Source: Orychophragmus violaceus (Eukaryota; Streptophyta; Magnoliopsida; Brassicales; Brassicaceae). From it: a stretch of 64,000 nt of DNA. The position numbers were made by a program, and so were the translations under genes. Below the pieces are notes generated by a model. The model had not been told where the DNA came from. It searched no databases and saw only the letters and a program-made list of their open reading frames with translations. Location of the stretch: assembly GCA_030180135.1 (NCBI GenBank), contig CM058230.1, positions 57,258,580-57,322,579 on the forward strand, given 5' to 3'. Of the stretch, positions 1 through 9,886 are shown one piece after another. The stretch's first letter is position 1. Each line of letters starts with the position of its first letter.

Positions 1-640
1 TGATCATTCCAAAGGATTCTGACTCGTGTCTCATCAAAAGAACACAGTCATACTTATTGAAGCCATCAATAAGTCAGTGAAGTATTGAAGTTTTTCCTTT
101 GGCACTAATGCTCATCGGGCCGCATACATTAGTACGTTTAAGGCCCAATAAGCCTCTGGCCCGTTTCCTTTAGCTCTGCTAAAAAAACGCCTAAGTCATT
201 TGGTCCAGTGAACAAAATTCATATCTCAAATGATTTACAATCAAATGAGTCCAAAACTATGGAATTTCTGAATCCGCTTCACTCTATGTGGTTAAATGAC
301 TATGCCAAAGAAAAGTCGAGTTCGACTCATCAGACTTAAACCTTTAGTATTTGTGTTATATTCAAAATTACGCTGGTTTAAGATATAAAACCCATTCCAA
401 ATGGGGTGCTACCACATGATATGTCATTGAGATCTAAAGAACAAAACTTGTCTTTTATCAAAATGAAAAACATCCAAATTCTTTACAAGAAAATGAAAGA
501 CATTTCTGCACAAGGCAGAAACATAGTAGCAATTACTTAATTTCTAAAACCAAGTATGAAAGGCTCCTACAAGTGGAGAATTTCTACGGCTCATGCAGCA
601 ACCATTGCTTCATACCAGACACGCAGTTCCACTTGTCCTT
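1..640 (-). pseudogene. copia pol remnant (integrase start), broken
   Basis: No long frame remains. The reverse complement of about 95-190 still reads like the start of a copia integrase: a GLLG block followed by a version of the VCGPMS motif. The same stretch is preserved better in element 2 at 5127-5495. Several frameshifts and stops show it is not functional. The stretch up to 640 aligns by eye with the corresponding part of element 2 (about 5100-5890). Confidence 0.6.
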
Positions 641-651
641 TCTTCAACGTT

Positions 652-1566
652 CTACTGTCGTCCAGGTCCTGCATATTTCCAAAATATCAGTACCACAACT
701 AGTATCCAATACTTATGTAAAACTTGAATTAATAACACAATACCTAAAGAAGAAGTACCATACATCTCCTTCATCTCTTGCGAATCTTCCAAGAATTTAA
801 TGCAATCTCTCTTCCAATGCCCTGACTCATCGCAGTAGAAGCACTTTCTAACACCAGATGGGCCTGACTTGGGCTTAAAAGATGACACAGGCTTATCCTG
901 ATTCCAAATCTGGACGGCCCTGCCTCTACCCTTGCCAACACAAGATTTCTCAAATATTTTACCCTTCTTGATGTCTTGCTCTGCTGTTTTGAGCATGTCA
1001 TGCAGCTCAGTCAACGTCTTCGTCAAGCCTTTCTTTATATAGTTCTCAATGAACTTATCATAGCTTGACGGCAGTGACTGCAGAATGATGTCAGTGGCCA
1101 ACTCTAAGCTGACATGACATTCCAGTTTCCCCAGGTTATCAATGTAACCCATCAGTTTAATGACATGAGGACTTACTGGAGCATCCTTTGGTAGCTTGCA
1201 CCCAGTGAGAGACTTCACCATCTGGAATCTCTCAACTCGTGCCAGATCCTGAAACTTCAGTTTCAGGTTAGTGATCATCTCTATTGGCGACTCCATGTTC
1301 TCGTATTGACTCTTCAAGTCCGAGTTCATGGTAGCCAACAACAGATCACGCACATTTACCACATCAATATAATGCTTATTCCAAGCATCATATACTGCAT
1401 TCGAGCGATTGGTCCCAAGCCTTTCTGGAAGAGCTTTCTCAAGGACGTAGTCCTTACTCTCATGCTTGAGGATTAATCTCAAATTGCGATACCAATCCAG
1501 GAAATTTGACCCATTTAACTTGTCCTGCTCAAGGACGGGTCGTAACGAGAAGGTAGTTTTAGACAT
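652..1566 (-). CDS. copia Gag polyprotein, element 1
   Basis: A frame of 304 codons for the capsid/nucleocapsid protein of a copia element. The N-terminus has the LNGSNFLDWYRNLRLILK block typical of copia Gag proteins of the UBN2 type. A single CCHC zinc knuckle (CFYCDESGHWKRDC, C-X2-C-X4-H-X4-C) lies near residues 240-255. The last 25 or so residues (LLIQVLHKYW...) are out of register: the next frame over the same bases reads LDTSCGTDI, a copia protease active-site block. A frameshift therefore separates gag from protease. Start: the ATG at 1566, shared with the element 2 copy. Probably inactive because pol is broken. Confidence 0.8.
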   Translation of the reverse strand: MSKTTFSLRPVLEQDKLNGSNFLDWYRNLRLILKHESKDYVLEKALPERLGTNRSNAVYDAWNKHYIDVVNVRDLLLATMNSDLKSQYENMESPIEMITNLKLKFQDLARVERFQMVKSLTGCKLPKDAPVSPHVIKLMGYIDNLGKLECHVSLELATDIILQSLPSSYDKFIENYIKKGLTKTLTELHDMLKTAEQDIKKGKIFEKSCVGKGRGRAVQIWNQDKPVSSFKPKSGPSGVRKCFYCDESGHWKRDCIKFLEDSQEMKEMYGTSSLGIVLLIQVLHKYWILVVVLIFWKYAGPGRQ

Positions 1567-3210
1567 AGGCTGAAAATTTTAATCAAAGAAAATTTTAGTT
1601 ATGAAGTTAAGGAAATGAGAAATATTATCTAATAAGAAAACTCACATTATATTAAAACAATGTTTCCTCTATGAATATAAAAATCCAAGATCCATATTTC
1701 ACCAAAAAAATCTGAGTGGGCGACTCGCCATCATCCAAACTTTAGTTATCTAGGTAAGCAAATCATTGCTAATTGTACTCAGTACAACTCTTGGTCGCAG
1801 ATGAGACAATCCATGTCTCATCCACTCTGATGTCTCTGGGCCCAGAACTTCTGATAGCCCAGTCAAGTAAACCAATCTCTTCTGTCTTGTGATCATTGAC
1901 AGTCGCACTGCAAGTCTATCAATGACCATCTGCCTTACTCATGTTGCAGTGGATACCAAGGACTCCAAGACTATCCAACAAACGACACGAGTCTTGACAG
2001 TAGACAAGATTGGGCAAGACATCAAGATCACTTGATATTTAGTTGAGGAAATGGAACTTTAAAAGATTAGTAATCCAATCTCTTAGGTCATGCATTAGTT
2101 GATGTCAAGCACTGCAAGACCATCAACACTACTACCTGCCTTACTCATGTAATTGTGGACACCAAGCTCTTGGCAAGACTATCCAACAACGAAACGAGTC
2201 TTGACAGTTGACCATATTGAATAACTAAGCTTCGGTCTAACACACATCCAATGTGTATTAAATAGGTTTAGAACATTTTTAACTTTTAATTTCAATTAAG
2301 TTTTACTTGTTCTAATCTAAGTGGGTTAGGTCATTTGGTTCGGTTTTTCAATCATCTGGTTCAAAAACCAAACGATTACGGTTCGCATCGTCACCATGCG
2401 CATCGACTGACACACTTGGTCGACATTTGATATGCAACCTTTACCAACCCTATAACCGGTCTTAGACCAATTCCGATAACCGGTCCAATCTAATTGAACC
2501 GACTTATCCAATCTAACTGATCTTAACTAATCAAATCGGTTTATTCCAATTGAGATAACTAATTCAATCCAATTGAATCAATTCATCCAATTTAAACCGA
2601 TCTGACCTACCTTAACCAAGCATGATAACCAATTCAATCCAATTGAACCGATTAACCAATCGCAAGGACTGTGTCGACCGACACTAAACCTGTGTCGATC
2701 GATACAGTAGGGTATCAGGGAATTTTAATCCAATTAAACCGACATAACCATGCGAGATAACCGGTTCAATCCAATTGAACCGATCTATCCTTTCGCACAG
2801 CCTGTGTCGATCGATGCACCTAGTGTGTCGATCGACACAATGCGATTTCTAAATCGAAACCCATTGTTTTAATTAGGCGAATTCGCGGTGCATCGATCGA
2901 CACAAACTTGTGTCGATCGACGCTACGCAAAAACACAACTGCTTTTACATTTTCGCGCTGCATCGATCGATGCACCCAGTGCACCGATCGATGCTGTGCG
3001 AAAACCCTAAATCAGTTTTGCCATTTTCGCGCTGCATCGATCGACACACCCAGTGAATCGATCGATGCTGTGCAAAAACACAAGTCTTCGTTTTCGATAT
3101 TAACAAATCCGAGATTCTTATTAACAAAACGAATCCTAGCTAGCATCAATTCAATCAAAATGCCATTTAATCGAATTCTAGGCTACTGATTCAATTTATT
3201 AAACCCTATG
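1567..3210 (-). other. copia 1 untranslated leader with two palindrome families
   Basis: About 1.6 kb between primer site and gag, with no convincing reading frame. The gag-distal half (2280-3070) is packed with short inverted repeats. One family is GGTTCAA-TCCAA-TTGAACC-like, preceded by AACCGG (about 2480, 2568, 2628, 2759). The other is the CGATCG-centred paired palindrome (2671-3070). The rest (1570-2280) is closely related to 6780-7440 of element 2. Confidence 0.7.
2671..3070. repeat. cluster of five paired CGATCG palindromes
   Basis: Pairs start near 2671, 2804, 2890, 2959 and 3033. Each half is a 14-mer such as GTGTCGATCGACAC or GCATCGATCGATGC, with arms drawn from GTGT, GCAT, GCAC or GAAT on the left and ACAC, ATGC or ACGC on the right. 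Core-to-core spacing is 20-21 bp where counted. The pairs are commonly followed by TGCGA or CGCAA. Confidence 0.85.
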
Positions 3211-3222
3211 GCTCTGATACCC
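3211..3222 (-). other. primer binding site, copia 1
   Basis: On the minus strand this reads GGGTATCAGAGC, one change from TGGTATCAGAGC, the complement of the 3' end of initiator tRNA-Met. It lies one base from the LTR end, the usual position for minus-strand DNA priming. Confidence 0.8.
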
Positions 3223-3223
3223 T

Positions 3224-3859
3224 TGTTGGATTCCCTCTAGGATCCTGGGTCTAGGTGATTGAATCCAAGAACTGACCTCGTGATTACCTGGAGATTGGCA
3301 GCGGAAATTGGAGCAGGTAAACGAGATCTAGAGCGCCTCAATCGCTGCGCCTCTATCGTAGTCCACACGCACACAAGCTGGAATCCGCCGGGATGCTAGT
3401 ACCGGTGATCGGATCTCCTGTGGGTTTTGAGTTTCTGTGTCTCTGCTTTCTCGCTGAGAAGCAACACTGACAGCTCGATCAATTTAGGTCGTGTAACCTG
3501 ACTCCTATAAATAGGCCCACGGTTTACAAACCGTAACTTCAAATTCGGTTTCGACCTTGTGTCGATCGTTGCACCCCTTGCATCGATCGACACACCTCTT
3601 AAAACTCAATTCAATGTGTATCCAATACACATTGATCGGATCATGTGCCAATGATCAATCCCATACAAAGTGTATCCAACTTGCTTAGGTGTGTGACCAT
3701 GTAGGTTCACACGATACTAGAAATGAGTTACAACTCATTTGTCATAAGTGGTTTCTAGCAAAACATTATGACTACCTAGTATCACATGAATTGTCCGATC
3801 TCGACAATACAACTATCTTTAGAGTAAGTACAATGTGATTTCAGGACATAATCCCAACA
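3224..3859 (-). repeat. 5' LTR of copia 1 (636 bp)
   Basis: Bounded by TGTTGG and CCAACA inverted ends and adjacent to the primer site. It is homologous throughout to the element 2 LTR (for example the shared end with CAGGACATAATCCCAACA), though 60 bp shorter. It carries one palindrome pair at 3559-3593. Confidence 0.9.
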
Positions 3860-4570
3860 TTTTACCGGAACATCTTGGTATCTACTCGTAATGCGTAAGC
3901 TGCATATGGATGAGGGTAAAATATGGCATTCATGATAGATTCCATTTCAAAATCATAAGGAATTACACTCATACACACTAGCTCAGCCAGTGTCCAAGAC
4001 ACTTCGTCTTGCTAAGATCATTACCATAAGACCTTTGGTATGAAGCCATTCTTGGAATCATGCATATGGGAACAGTCCATTACCTTATCAACATAAGGAT
4101 CTTGACACGCTCCAATTAACCTACCCAATCTATATCAATAGATTCTTATTCCAAGAATTCACGCGGCTTCTCCCATGTCTTTTGATGAAAATGACTTCCG
4201 ACCCAAGTCTCATGAGACTTAAGCGACGGAACGTCGTTTATGAGAATGAGTATGTCATCTACATACAGAACGAGAAATGCAACTACGCTCCCTCTGGTCT
4301 ACTTATAAACGCATGGTTTCATTTCGTACCTGATCAAGTCAAAACTTTTGACCACTTTATCAGAATGTTGATTCCAACTCCAAGATGTTTGCTTCAATCC
4401 AGAAATGGATCGGTGAAGCTAACATGCATACCTGGCAAATTTTCGGAGTTGGGGCTCACCATCGCTTCTTGAATTTCGCAGGCTCGTCACTTTTCAATGA
4501 TCAAAAGATCACGGCAATCGGTTACGAGAAATCACTCTCGGGTTAGTGACGGATCCATTCGGATCTGCGA
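3860..4570 (-). pseudogene. copia reverse transcriptase remnant
   Basis: The reverse complement of 4242-4280 encodes AFLVLYVDDILIL, the RT catalytic block with its two aspartates. The stretch 3865-3960 reads MESIMNAIFYPHPYAAYALR, in the place of the copia block around the RT/RNase H boundary (consensus MKS..YA..IG..MY...CTRPDIAYA), but diverged. Frames shift several times between these blocks, so no RT could be made. Confidence 0.75.
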
Positions 4571-4682
4571 ACTTCAGGCTCCACAGGTGTAGGTCCTACA
4601 GTACTTTGTAGATCTCACCGCTGCTCTCCCTCGACAGGTTGAGCAGCCTCCTGTGTTCATCGAATTTCTTCGATGTGTACTT

Positions 4683-5495
4683 TTACTCCCACTGTTCTTG
4701 TTGGAAAGTATAATCTTTCTCAGAAGACTCAGTTCCGGACAACAAAATTTTGTTCTCGGATTGGTTATAAAAGTAATAAGCCTCGGTTTTCCTAGGACAA
4801 CCAGCGAGGTAGAACTTATCAGATTTGGGTTCAAGCTTGTTAGCTATCATCCCCAAATGAACAGAAACAACATACTTGAAAAACTTCCAGTCCACATCCA
4901 ATGTGGTGTCTTTCAATTGATTCTGATTGAAACCCTTTTCTGCGCAAACACATACATTTCAGAGCGTATTCTTAAAGGATTTTTGGAAAATTCGTGTGAC
5001 TCATCATCGATCGGAACATATCCAATAAGGCCCAATAACTTTTCTCAGAAACACCATTCAGGTTTTCAGAAGAACTGAGTCGTGACACAACTTCACACTC
5101 AATCAAATGATCACTTATTTCTTGACTTAAGTATTCTCCTCCGCGATCCAATCGAGGATTTTCAATACTTCTGTCAAGTTTATTCTATACTTCATTGTGG
5201 AAACTCCTTTGACCATTTCAAAAGATTCCGACTTGTGTCTCATCAGACGAACACATCCATGTTTACTGAATTCATCAGTAAAGATAATGAAGTCCTGAAG
5301 ATTTCCTCTGGCATTAATGCTCATTGGGCCACATACATCAGTATGAATAATGCCCAATAAGCCTCTGCTCCTTTTCTTTAGCACTGCTAAAGAAGCCTTA
5401 GTCATTTGGCCCAGTAAGCAGAATTCATATCTCATATGATTTATAATCAAATGAGCCCAAAGCCCATAACTATGGAACTTCTGAATTTGCTTCAC
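4683..5495 (-). pseudogene. copia integrase remnant
   Basis: 5127-5495 encodes a pre-integrase/integrase stretch: GLLGIIHTDVCGPMS followed by FIIFTDEFSKHGCVRLMRHK, which carries the first catalytic aspartate regions of the copia integrase core. 4683-4916 encodes the C-terminal integrase block KFYLAGCPRKTEAYYFYN (consensus YVGYP.ET.GYYFYNP). The intervening core is broken by stops and frameshifts. Confidence 0.75.
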
Positions 5496-5891
5496 TACTA
5501 TGTGGCCAAAACGACTATGCTAAGGAAAGACTGGTTCGAGTCATCAGACTCAAACTCTTAGTATTTATGTTATATTCAAACTCATGCTGGTTTAAGATAT
5601 AAAACCCATTCTAAACGGGGGGCTACCATAGAATATTTCATTAAGATCTAAAGAACAAAACTTGTCTTTTTATCAAAATGAAAAACATCCAAATTCTAAC
5701 AAGAAAATGAAAGACATCTTTGTATATAGCAAGTACATGGTGGCAATTACTTAATTTCTAAAACCAAGCTTGAAAGGCTTCTACAAGTGGAGAATTTCTA
5801 CGGCTAATGCAGCAACCATTGCTTCATTCCAGACGCGCAGTTCCACTTGTCCTTTCTCCAACGTTCTACTGTTGCGTAGGTCCTGCATATT

Positions 5892-6779
5892 TCAAAATAT
5901 CAGTACCACAACTAGTATCCAATACTCACGTAGAACTTGAAATAATAACACAATACCTGAAGAAGAAGTCCCATACATCTTCTCCATCTCTTGTGAATCT
6001 TCCAAGAATTTAATGCAATTTCTCTTCCAATGCCCAAACTCTTTACAGTAGCAGCATTTACCAACATCAGATGGGCCTAACTTGGGCTTAAAGGATGACA
6101 CAAGCTTATCCCGATTCCAAATCTGAACGGCCTTGCCTCCACCCTTGTCTATACAAGATTTCTCAAATCTTTTACCCATTATGATGTTTTGCTCTGCTGT
6201 CTTGAGCATGCCATGCAGCTCAGTCAACGTCTTCGTCAAGCCTTTCTTGATATAGCTTTTTATAAACTTATCATAGCTTGACGGCAGTGACTGCAAAATG
6301 ATCTCAGTAGCCAACTCTAGGCTAACTGGACAATCCAGTTTCCCCAGGTTATCAATGTAACCCATCATTTTAATGACATGAGGACTCACTGGAGCATCCT
6401 TTGGTAGCTTGCACCCAATGAGAGACTTAACCGTCTGGTATCTCTCAACTCGTTCATGTTCCTGAAACATCAGTTTCAGACTGGTGATCATCTCTATTGG
6501 CGACTCCACGTTCTCGTTTTGACTCTTCAAGTCCGAGTTCATGGTAGCCAACATCAGACCACACACATCTACCACATCAATATAATGCTTATTCCAAGCA
6601 TCATATACTGCATGCGAGGCATTGGTCCCAAGTTTCTCGGGGAGAGCTTTCTCAAGGACAAAGTCCTTACTCTCTTGCTTGAGAACTATTCTCAAATTCC
6701 GATACCAATCCAGGAAATTTGATCCATTTAACTTGTCCTTTTCAAGGACGGATCGCAATGAGAAAGTGGTTTTAGACAT
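5892..6779 (-). CDS. copia Gag polyprotein, element 2
   Basis: A frame of 295 codons, colinear with the element 1 Gag and clearly homologous. It has the LNGSNFLDWYRNLRIVLK N-terminal block and a CCHC knuckle CCYCKEFGHWKRNC near residue 240. The last 20 or so codons run out of register over the protease start: the alternative frame of 5893-5925 reads VLDTSCGTDI. Gag and protease are thus in different frames in both copies. This is either a shared old mutation or a frameshift site. Start: ATG at 6779. Confidence 0.8.
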   Translation of the reverse strand: MSKTTFSLRSVLEKDKLNGSNFLDWYRNLRIVLKQESKDFVLEKALPEKLGTNASHAVYDAWNKHYIDVVDVCGLMLATMNSDLKSQNENVESPIEMITSLKLMFQEHERVERYQTVKSLIGCKLPKDAPVSPHVIKMMGYIDNLGKLDCPVSLELATEIILQSLPSSYDKFIKSYIKKGLTKTLTELHGMLKTAEQNIIMGKRFEKSCIDKGGGKAVQIWNRDKLVSSFKPKLGPSDVGKCCYCKEFGHWKRNCIKFLEDSQEMEKMYGTSSSGIVLLFQVLREYWILVVVLIF

Positions 6780-8253
6780 AAGCTGAAATCCAAGAAAACA
6801 AAGATTTAGTTATGTATTCCATGAAATGAGAAATCTTATCTGATAAGAAAACTCGCATTATATTCAAACAATGTTTCCTCTATGAATATAATGATCCAAG
6901 ATCCATACTTCACCAAAATCTGAGTGGACGACTCGCCATCACCCAAAATTTAGTTATCTAGGTAAGCATGCTAATTGTGCCCAGTACAACTCTTGGTCGC
7001 AGATAAGACAATCCATGTCTCATCTACTCTGACGTCTCTGGGCCCAGAACTTCTGATAGCCCAGTCAAGTAAACCAATCTCTTCAGTCATGTGATCACTG
7101 ACAGTCGCACTGCAAGTCTATTAATGATCACCTGTCTTACTCATGTAATTGTGGATACCAAGGAGTCCAAGACTATCCAACAATGAAACGAGTCTTGACA
7201 GTAGACAAGATTGAGAAAGACATCAAGGTCACTTGATACTTAGTTGAAGAAACGAAACTTTAAAAGGTTAGCAAATCAATCTTTTAGGTCATGTAATTGT
7301 TGATGTCAAGCACTGCAAGTCCATCAACATAATTACCTGCCTTACTCACGTAATTGTGGACACCAAGCTCTTGGCTAGACCATCACACAACAAAATGAGT
7401 CTTGACAGTTGACCATATTAAAGCTAAGCTTTGATCTAATACACATCCAATGTGTATCAAAATGGATTTAGAACATTTAATCTTGATACATATCCAATAT
7501 GCATCCAAGAAGTGTTTTAATTGTTCTTTATAAACTAGGTTTAAGTCGAGTTTGGTTTTGCAAATTCAAGGTTCAATAACCAGAATTGTGAGCACTGTGT
7601 CGTTCGACGCAGACCATGTTTGTCGATCGACACCACCAAGCAAAACTGAACTTCAATAACCGGTTAATCCAATTAACCCGGTTTCTTGAACCGGTCATGT
7701 CGATCGACACAACCCATGTGTGACGGTCGACATAGACCTAAACCGGAGACAGTTTTGATGACCGGTCCAATCCAATTGAACCGACTTATCAGATCAAATT
7801 GATCTTAACCGATCAAATCGGTTTACACTAATTGAGATAATCAGTTCAATCCAATTGAACCAATTCATCCAATTTAAAACGATGTGATCGGACTTAACCA
7901 AGCATGATAACCGGTCCAATCCAATTGAACCGATCACCCAATCGCAAGGTCTGTGTCGACCGACACTCAACCTGTGTCGACCGACACTCAACCTGTGTCG
8001 AACGACACTCAACCTGTGTCGATCGACACAGTAGGCATTCAGGTTTTCTTCGCGAAAAACCCTAGCCGCCGATTCTGACGAATTCACTATTCTGTGTCGA
8101 CCGACACACCTTTTGTGTCGATCGACACTATACGAAAGACAGAATCGTTTCTGATCAAAATCGATCTAACCTGTTCTTATTCATACTATCTTATGAGCTA
8201 ATTTAAATCATCAAATTCTATTAAACAAGTTGATTCAATGAAAAAACCCTAAG
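6780..8253 (-). other. copia 2 untranslated leader
   Basis: About 1.47 kb between primer site and gag. 6780-7450 matches the element 1 leader. 7560-8130 is rich in palindromes. Short open frames here (for example 7794-8087) are translations of tandem palindromes and not genes. Confidence 0.7.
7596..8128. repeat. paired and tandem CGATCG palindromes, copia 2 leader
   Basis: Pairs near 7596-7632, 7697-7732 and 8094-8128. At about 7948-8034 the half-unit is amplified into four tandem copies of a roughly 23-bp repeat (core TGTGTCGACCGACACT followed by CAACC). The third and fourth copies differ at the core (CGAACG and CGATCG). GGTTCAA-TCCAA-TTGAACC hairpins alternate with them near 7761, 7841 and 7912. 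Confidence 0.85.
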
Positions 8254-8265
8254 GCTCTGATACCA
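8254..8265 (-). other. primer binding site, copia 2
   Basis: Minus strand TGGTATCAGAGC, a perfect 12-base complement to the 3' end of initiator tRNA-Met, one base from the LTR. Confidence 0.9.
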
Positions 8266-8266
8266 C

Positions 8267-8962
8267 TGATGGAATTCCTAGCAGTTCCTAATCCGATTAG
8301 GCAACCCTAAGTCTGAATTCCGAGCCTAGGATCTAAGGGTTTATGTTATTGAATCGTGGATCTCGCGTTTACCTTGTTCTGGCAGCGGAATGAATGGTAA
8401 GACGAGATCAGGAGCGATTCAGATGCCTTACCTCTATCGTAGTCCACACGCACACAACATGGAAAGCCGGGATGCTAGTGCCGGATCTGGGAATCGAAGA
8501 GAGAGTTTGTCTACTTTTCTGATCAAGAAAACTGAACGGCTTATCTTCCAGGTCGATCATATAAGCCTATATATACGACCTGTTATGACTAAACCATCTT
8601 TCGGGTTTACCCGAAAAAGTCTAAGTCATAAACCGAAACATCAGTTTCGGAATCGACCCCGTGTCGATCGATACATCTACTGTGTCGATCGACACACCTC
8701 TCTTTAATCGATATTGATATGTATCCAATACACATCATCTTGATCACCACCATGATGATCATTCCCATATATATGCTTCCAAATTGCTTAGGTGTGTGAC
8801 CCTATATGATCATATAATACTGGCAGTAAGTCTACAACTTACAGACTGCAAGAGGCTTCTAGCAAAACATTGCAACCGCCCAGTATCATACAACATGTCT
8901 GATCTCGACACACAACTATCGTTATAGTAAGTACGATGTGATTTCAGGACATAATCCCAACA
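8267..8962 (-). repeat. 5' LTR of copia 2 (696 bp)
   Basis: Starts TGATGGAATTCC and ends CCCAACA on the plus strand. It is homologous to 3224-3859. It holds one palindrome pair (8661-8695). The open frame at 8390-8707 lies wholly within this LTR and is not a gene. Confidence 0.88.
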
Positions 8963-9159
8963 TACCCATTGTCCACATGAATTTATACATGTTAATCTTG
9001 AATAATATTATATAAATCAGCTGTCCATTTAAACTTGTCCATATGGAAAATGATAGACGATAAGTTTAATAAGCTATATATGATGAATCTAATGTTAATT
9101 CAATAACACATATTTAAATGTCCATCTAATCGTGTCCATACGGACTACATACCCCAACA
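8963..9159 (-). repeat. possible copia-type LTR remnant
   Basis: The stretch ends ACATACCCCAACA at 9159, which on the minus strand is a TGTTGGGG start typical of copia LTRs. It contains repeated GTCCAT motifs. No partner LTR or internal region was found, so this may be an older LTR into which copia 2 inserted. Confidence 0.35.
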
Positions 9160-9886
9160 GATCTGCATTCATAAATCCCTAATGCTGCTACTACTCCTTT
9201 GTTCCATGAGGATCAATCAACTTGATCTTCAACTCAATCTCACCCAATTCAACAGCGCACAGCTTCAGCCACACGCTCTGCACCACCTCTCTGTCTATGT
9301 AGCTCGCCCTCAGATCTTGCAAACACAAGCTACCAACGTTAGAAGAAACCACTCATCTAAACAACTTCACACACGACAACGACATAGCTTTTAACAGCCC
9401 AAAAAACAAAAGATTACGAAACATATTTACCAGATTTGGAACAAAAATACAAAAGGGTTCCTTCGTCTCCTTGAGATAAACGCAGCTCTACTTGCTTGGA
9501 AAATATGAAGCTGACTCGCTGAGAGAAGGAAAAATGCAAATTATTACAAATATTATTTGAAGAGACTGGGGAAGGAGGCAATTGAGAAGGAAGCGACTCA
9601 GAAGGTGAGAGAGGGATAAATGGGGAAGAAGGCGAATGACAAGTTGAGAGAAAGAAAGAGAAAAGATTAAAATTGAGTTTTAAAAATTGAATAGTGTATA
9701 AAGTATCCAAAGAGCATGAAGTGCTCTTTTGTTAATAGTTCCTTCAAAGTGCCCTTTATTGTTATCAACTCTAGCTATGCCAATATATTTACGTCAAATG
9801 TCATTTTTGATGTCGCTACATAAATAGTGATATTTAGTTGTCAAAAAATTATAACCAAAAGACCACTGATACAATAAACATGTCAA
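9160..9886. other. unassigned DNA
   Basis: No recognisable protein. Two short low-complexity frames (9182-9394 plus, 9414-9710 minus) have no motif I know. The right end (9830-9886) resembles 11680-11725 across the Helitron (both contain ATATTTAGTTG and later ATGTCAA). Confidence 0.4.

Larger units (their letters stand above)
1..3859 (-). mobile_element. Ty1/copia retrotransposon 1 (3' part outside window)
   Basis: Reading from right to left this is a copia element: 5' LTR 3224-3859, a tRNA-Met-like primer site 3211-3222, a long non-coding leader (about 1567-3210), gag 652-1566, then protease and integrase remnants to the window edge. RT, RNase H and the 3' LTR lie outside. The gene order gag-protease-integrase and the gag type are those of Ty1/copia. 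The LTR abuts copia element 2 at 3860, inside that element's RT region, so I infer insertion of element 1 into element 2. The target duplication cannot be checked because the other end is missing. Confidence 0.85.
3860..8962 (-). mobile_element. Ty1/copia retrotransposon 2, 3' truncated
   Basis: Same family as element 1. Right to left: 5' LTR 8267-8962, primer site 8254-8265, leader 6780-8253, gag 5892-6779, protease start 5893-5925, integrase remnants 4683-5495, RT remnants 3860-4570. It stops inside the RT/RNase H junction where element 1's LTR begins. The missing RNase H and 3' LTR should lie beyond the left window edge if element 1 is a simple insertion. Confidence 0.85.

Noticed and set aside
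2671..8128. Palindrome clusters as a CRISPR array
   Set aside because: Spacing is short and variable, the repeats are palindromic pairs with no unique spacers of constant length, no cas genes are present and the DNA is eukaryotic.
8390..8707. 105-codon plus-strand frame as a gene
   Set aside because: Lies wholly inside the copia LTR and includes a palindrome pair.
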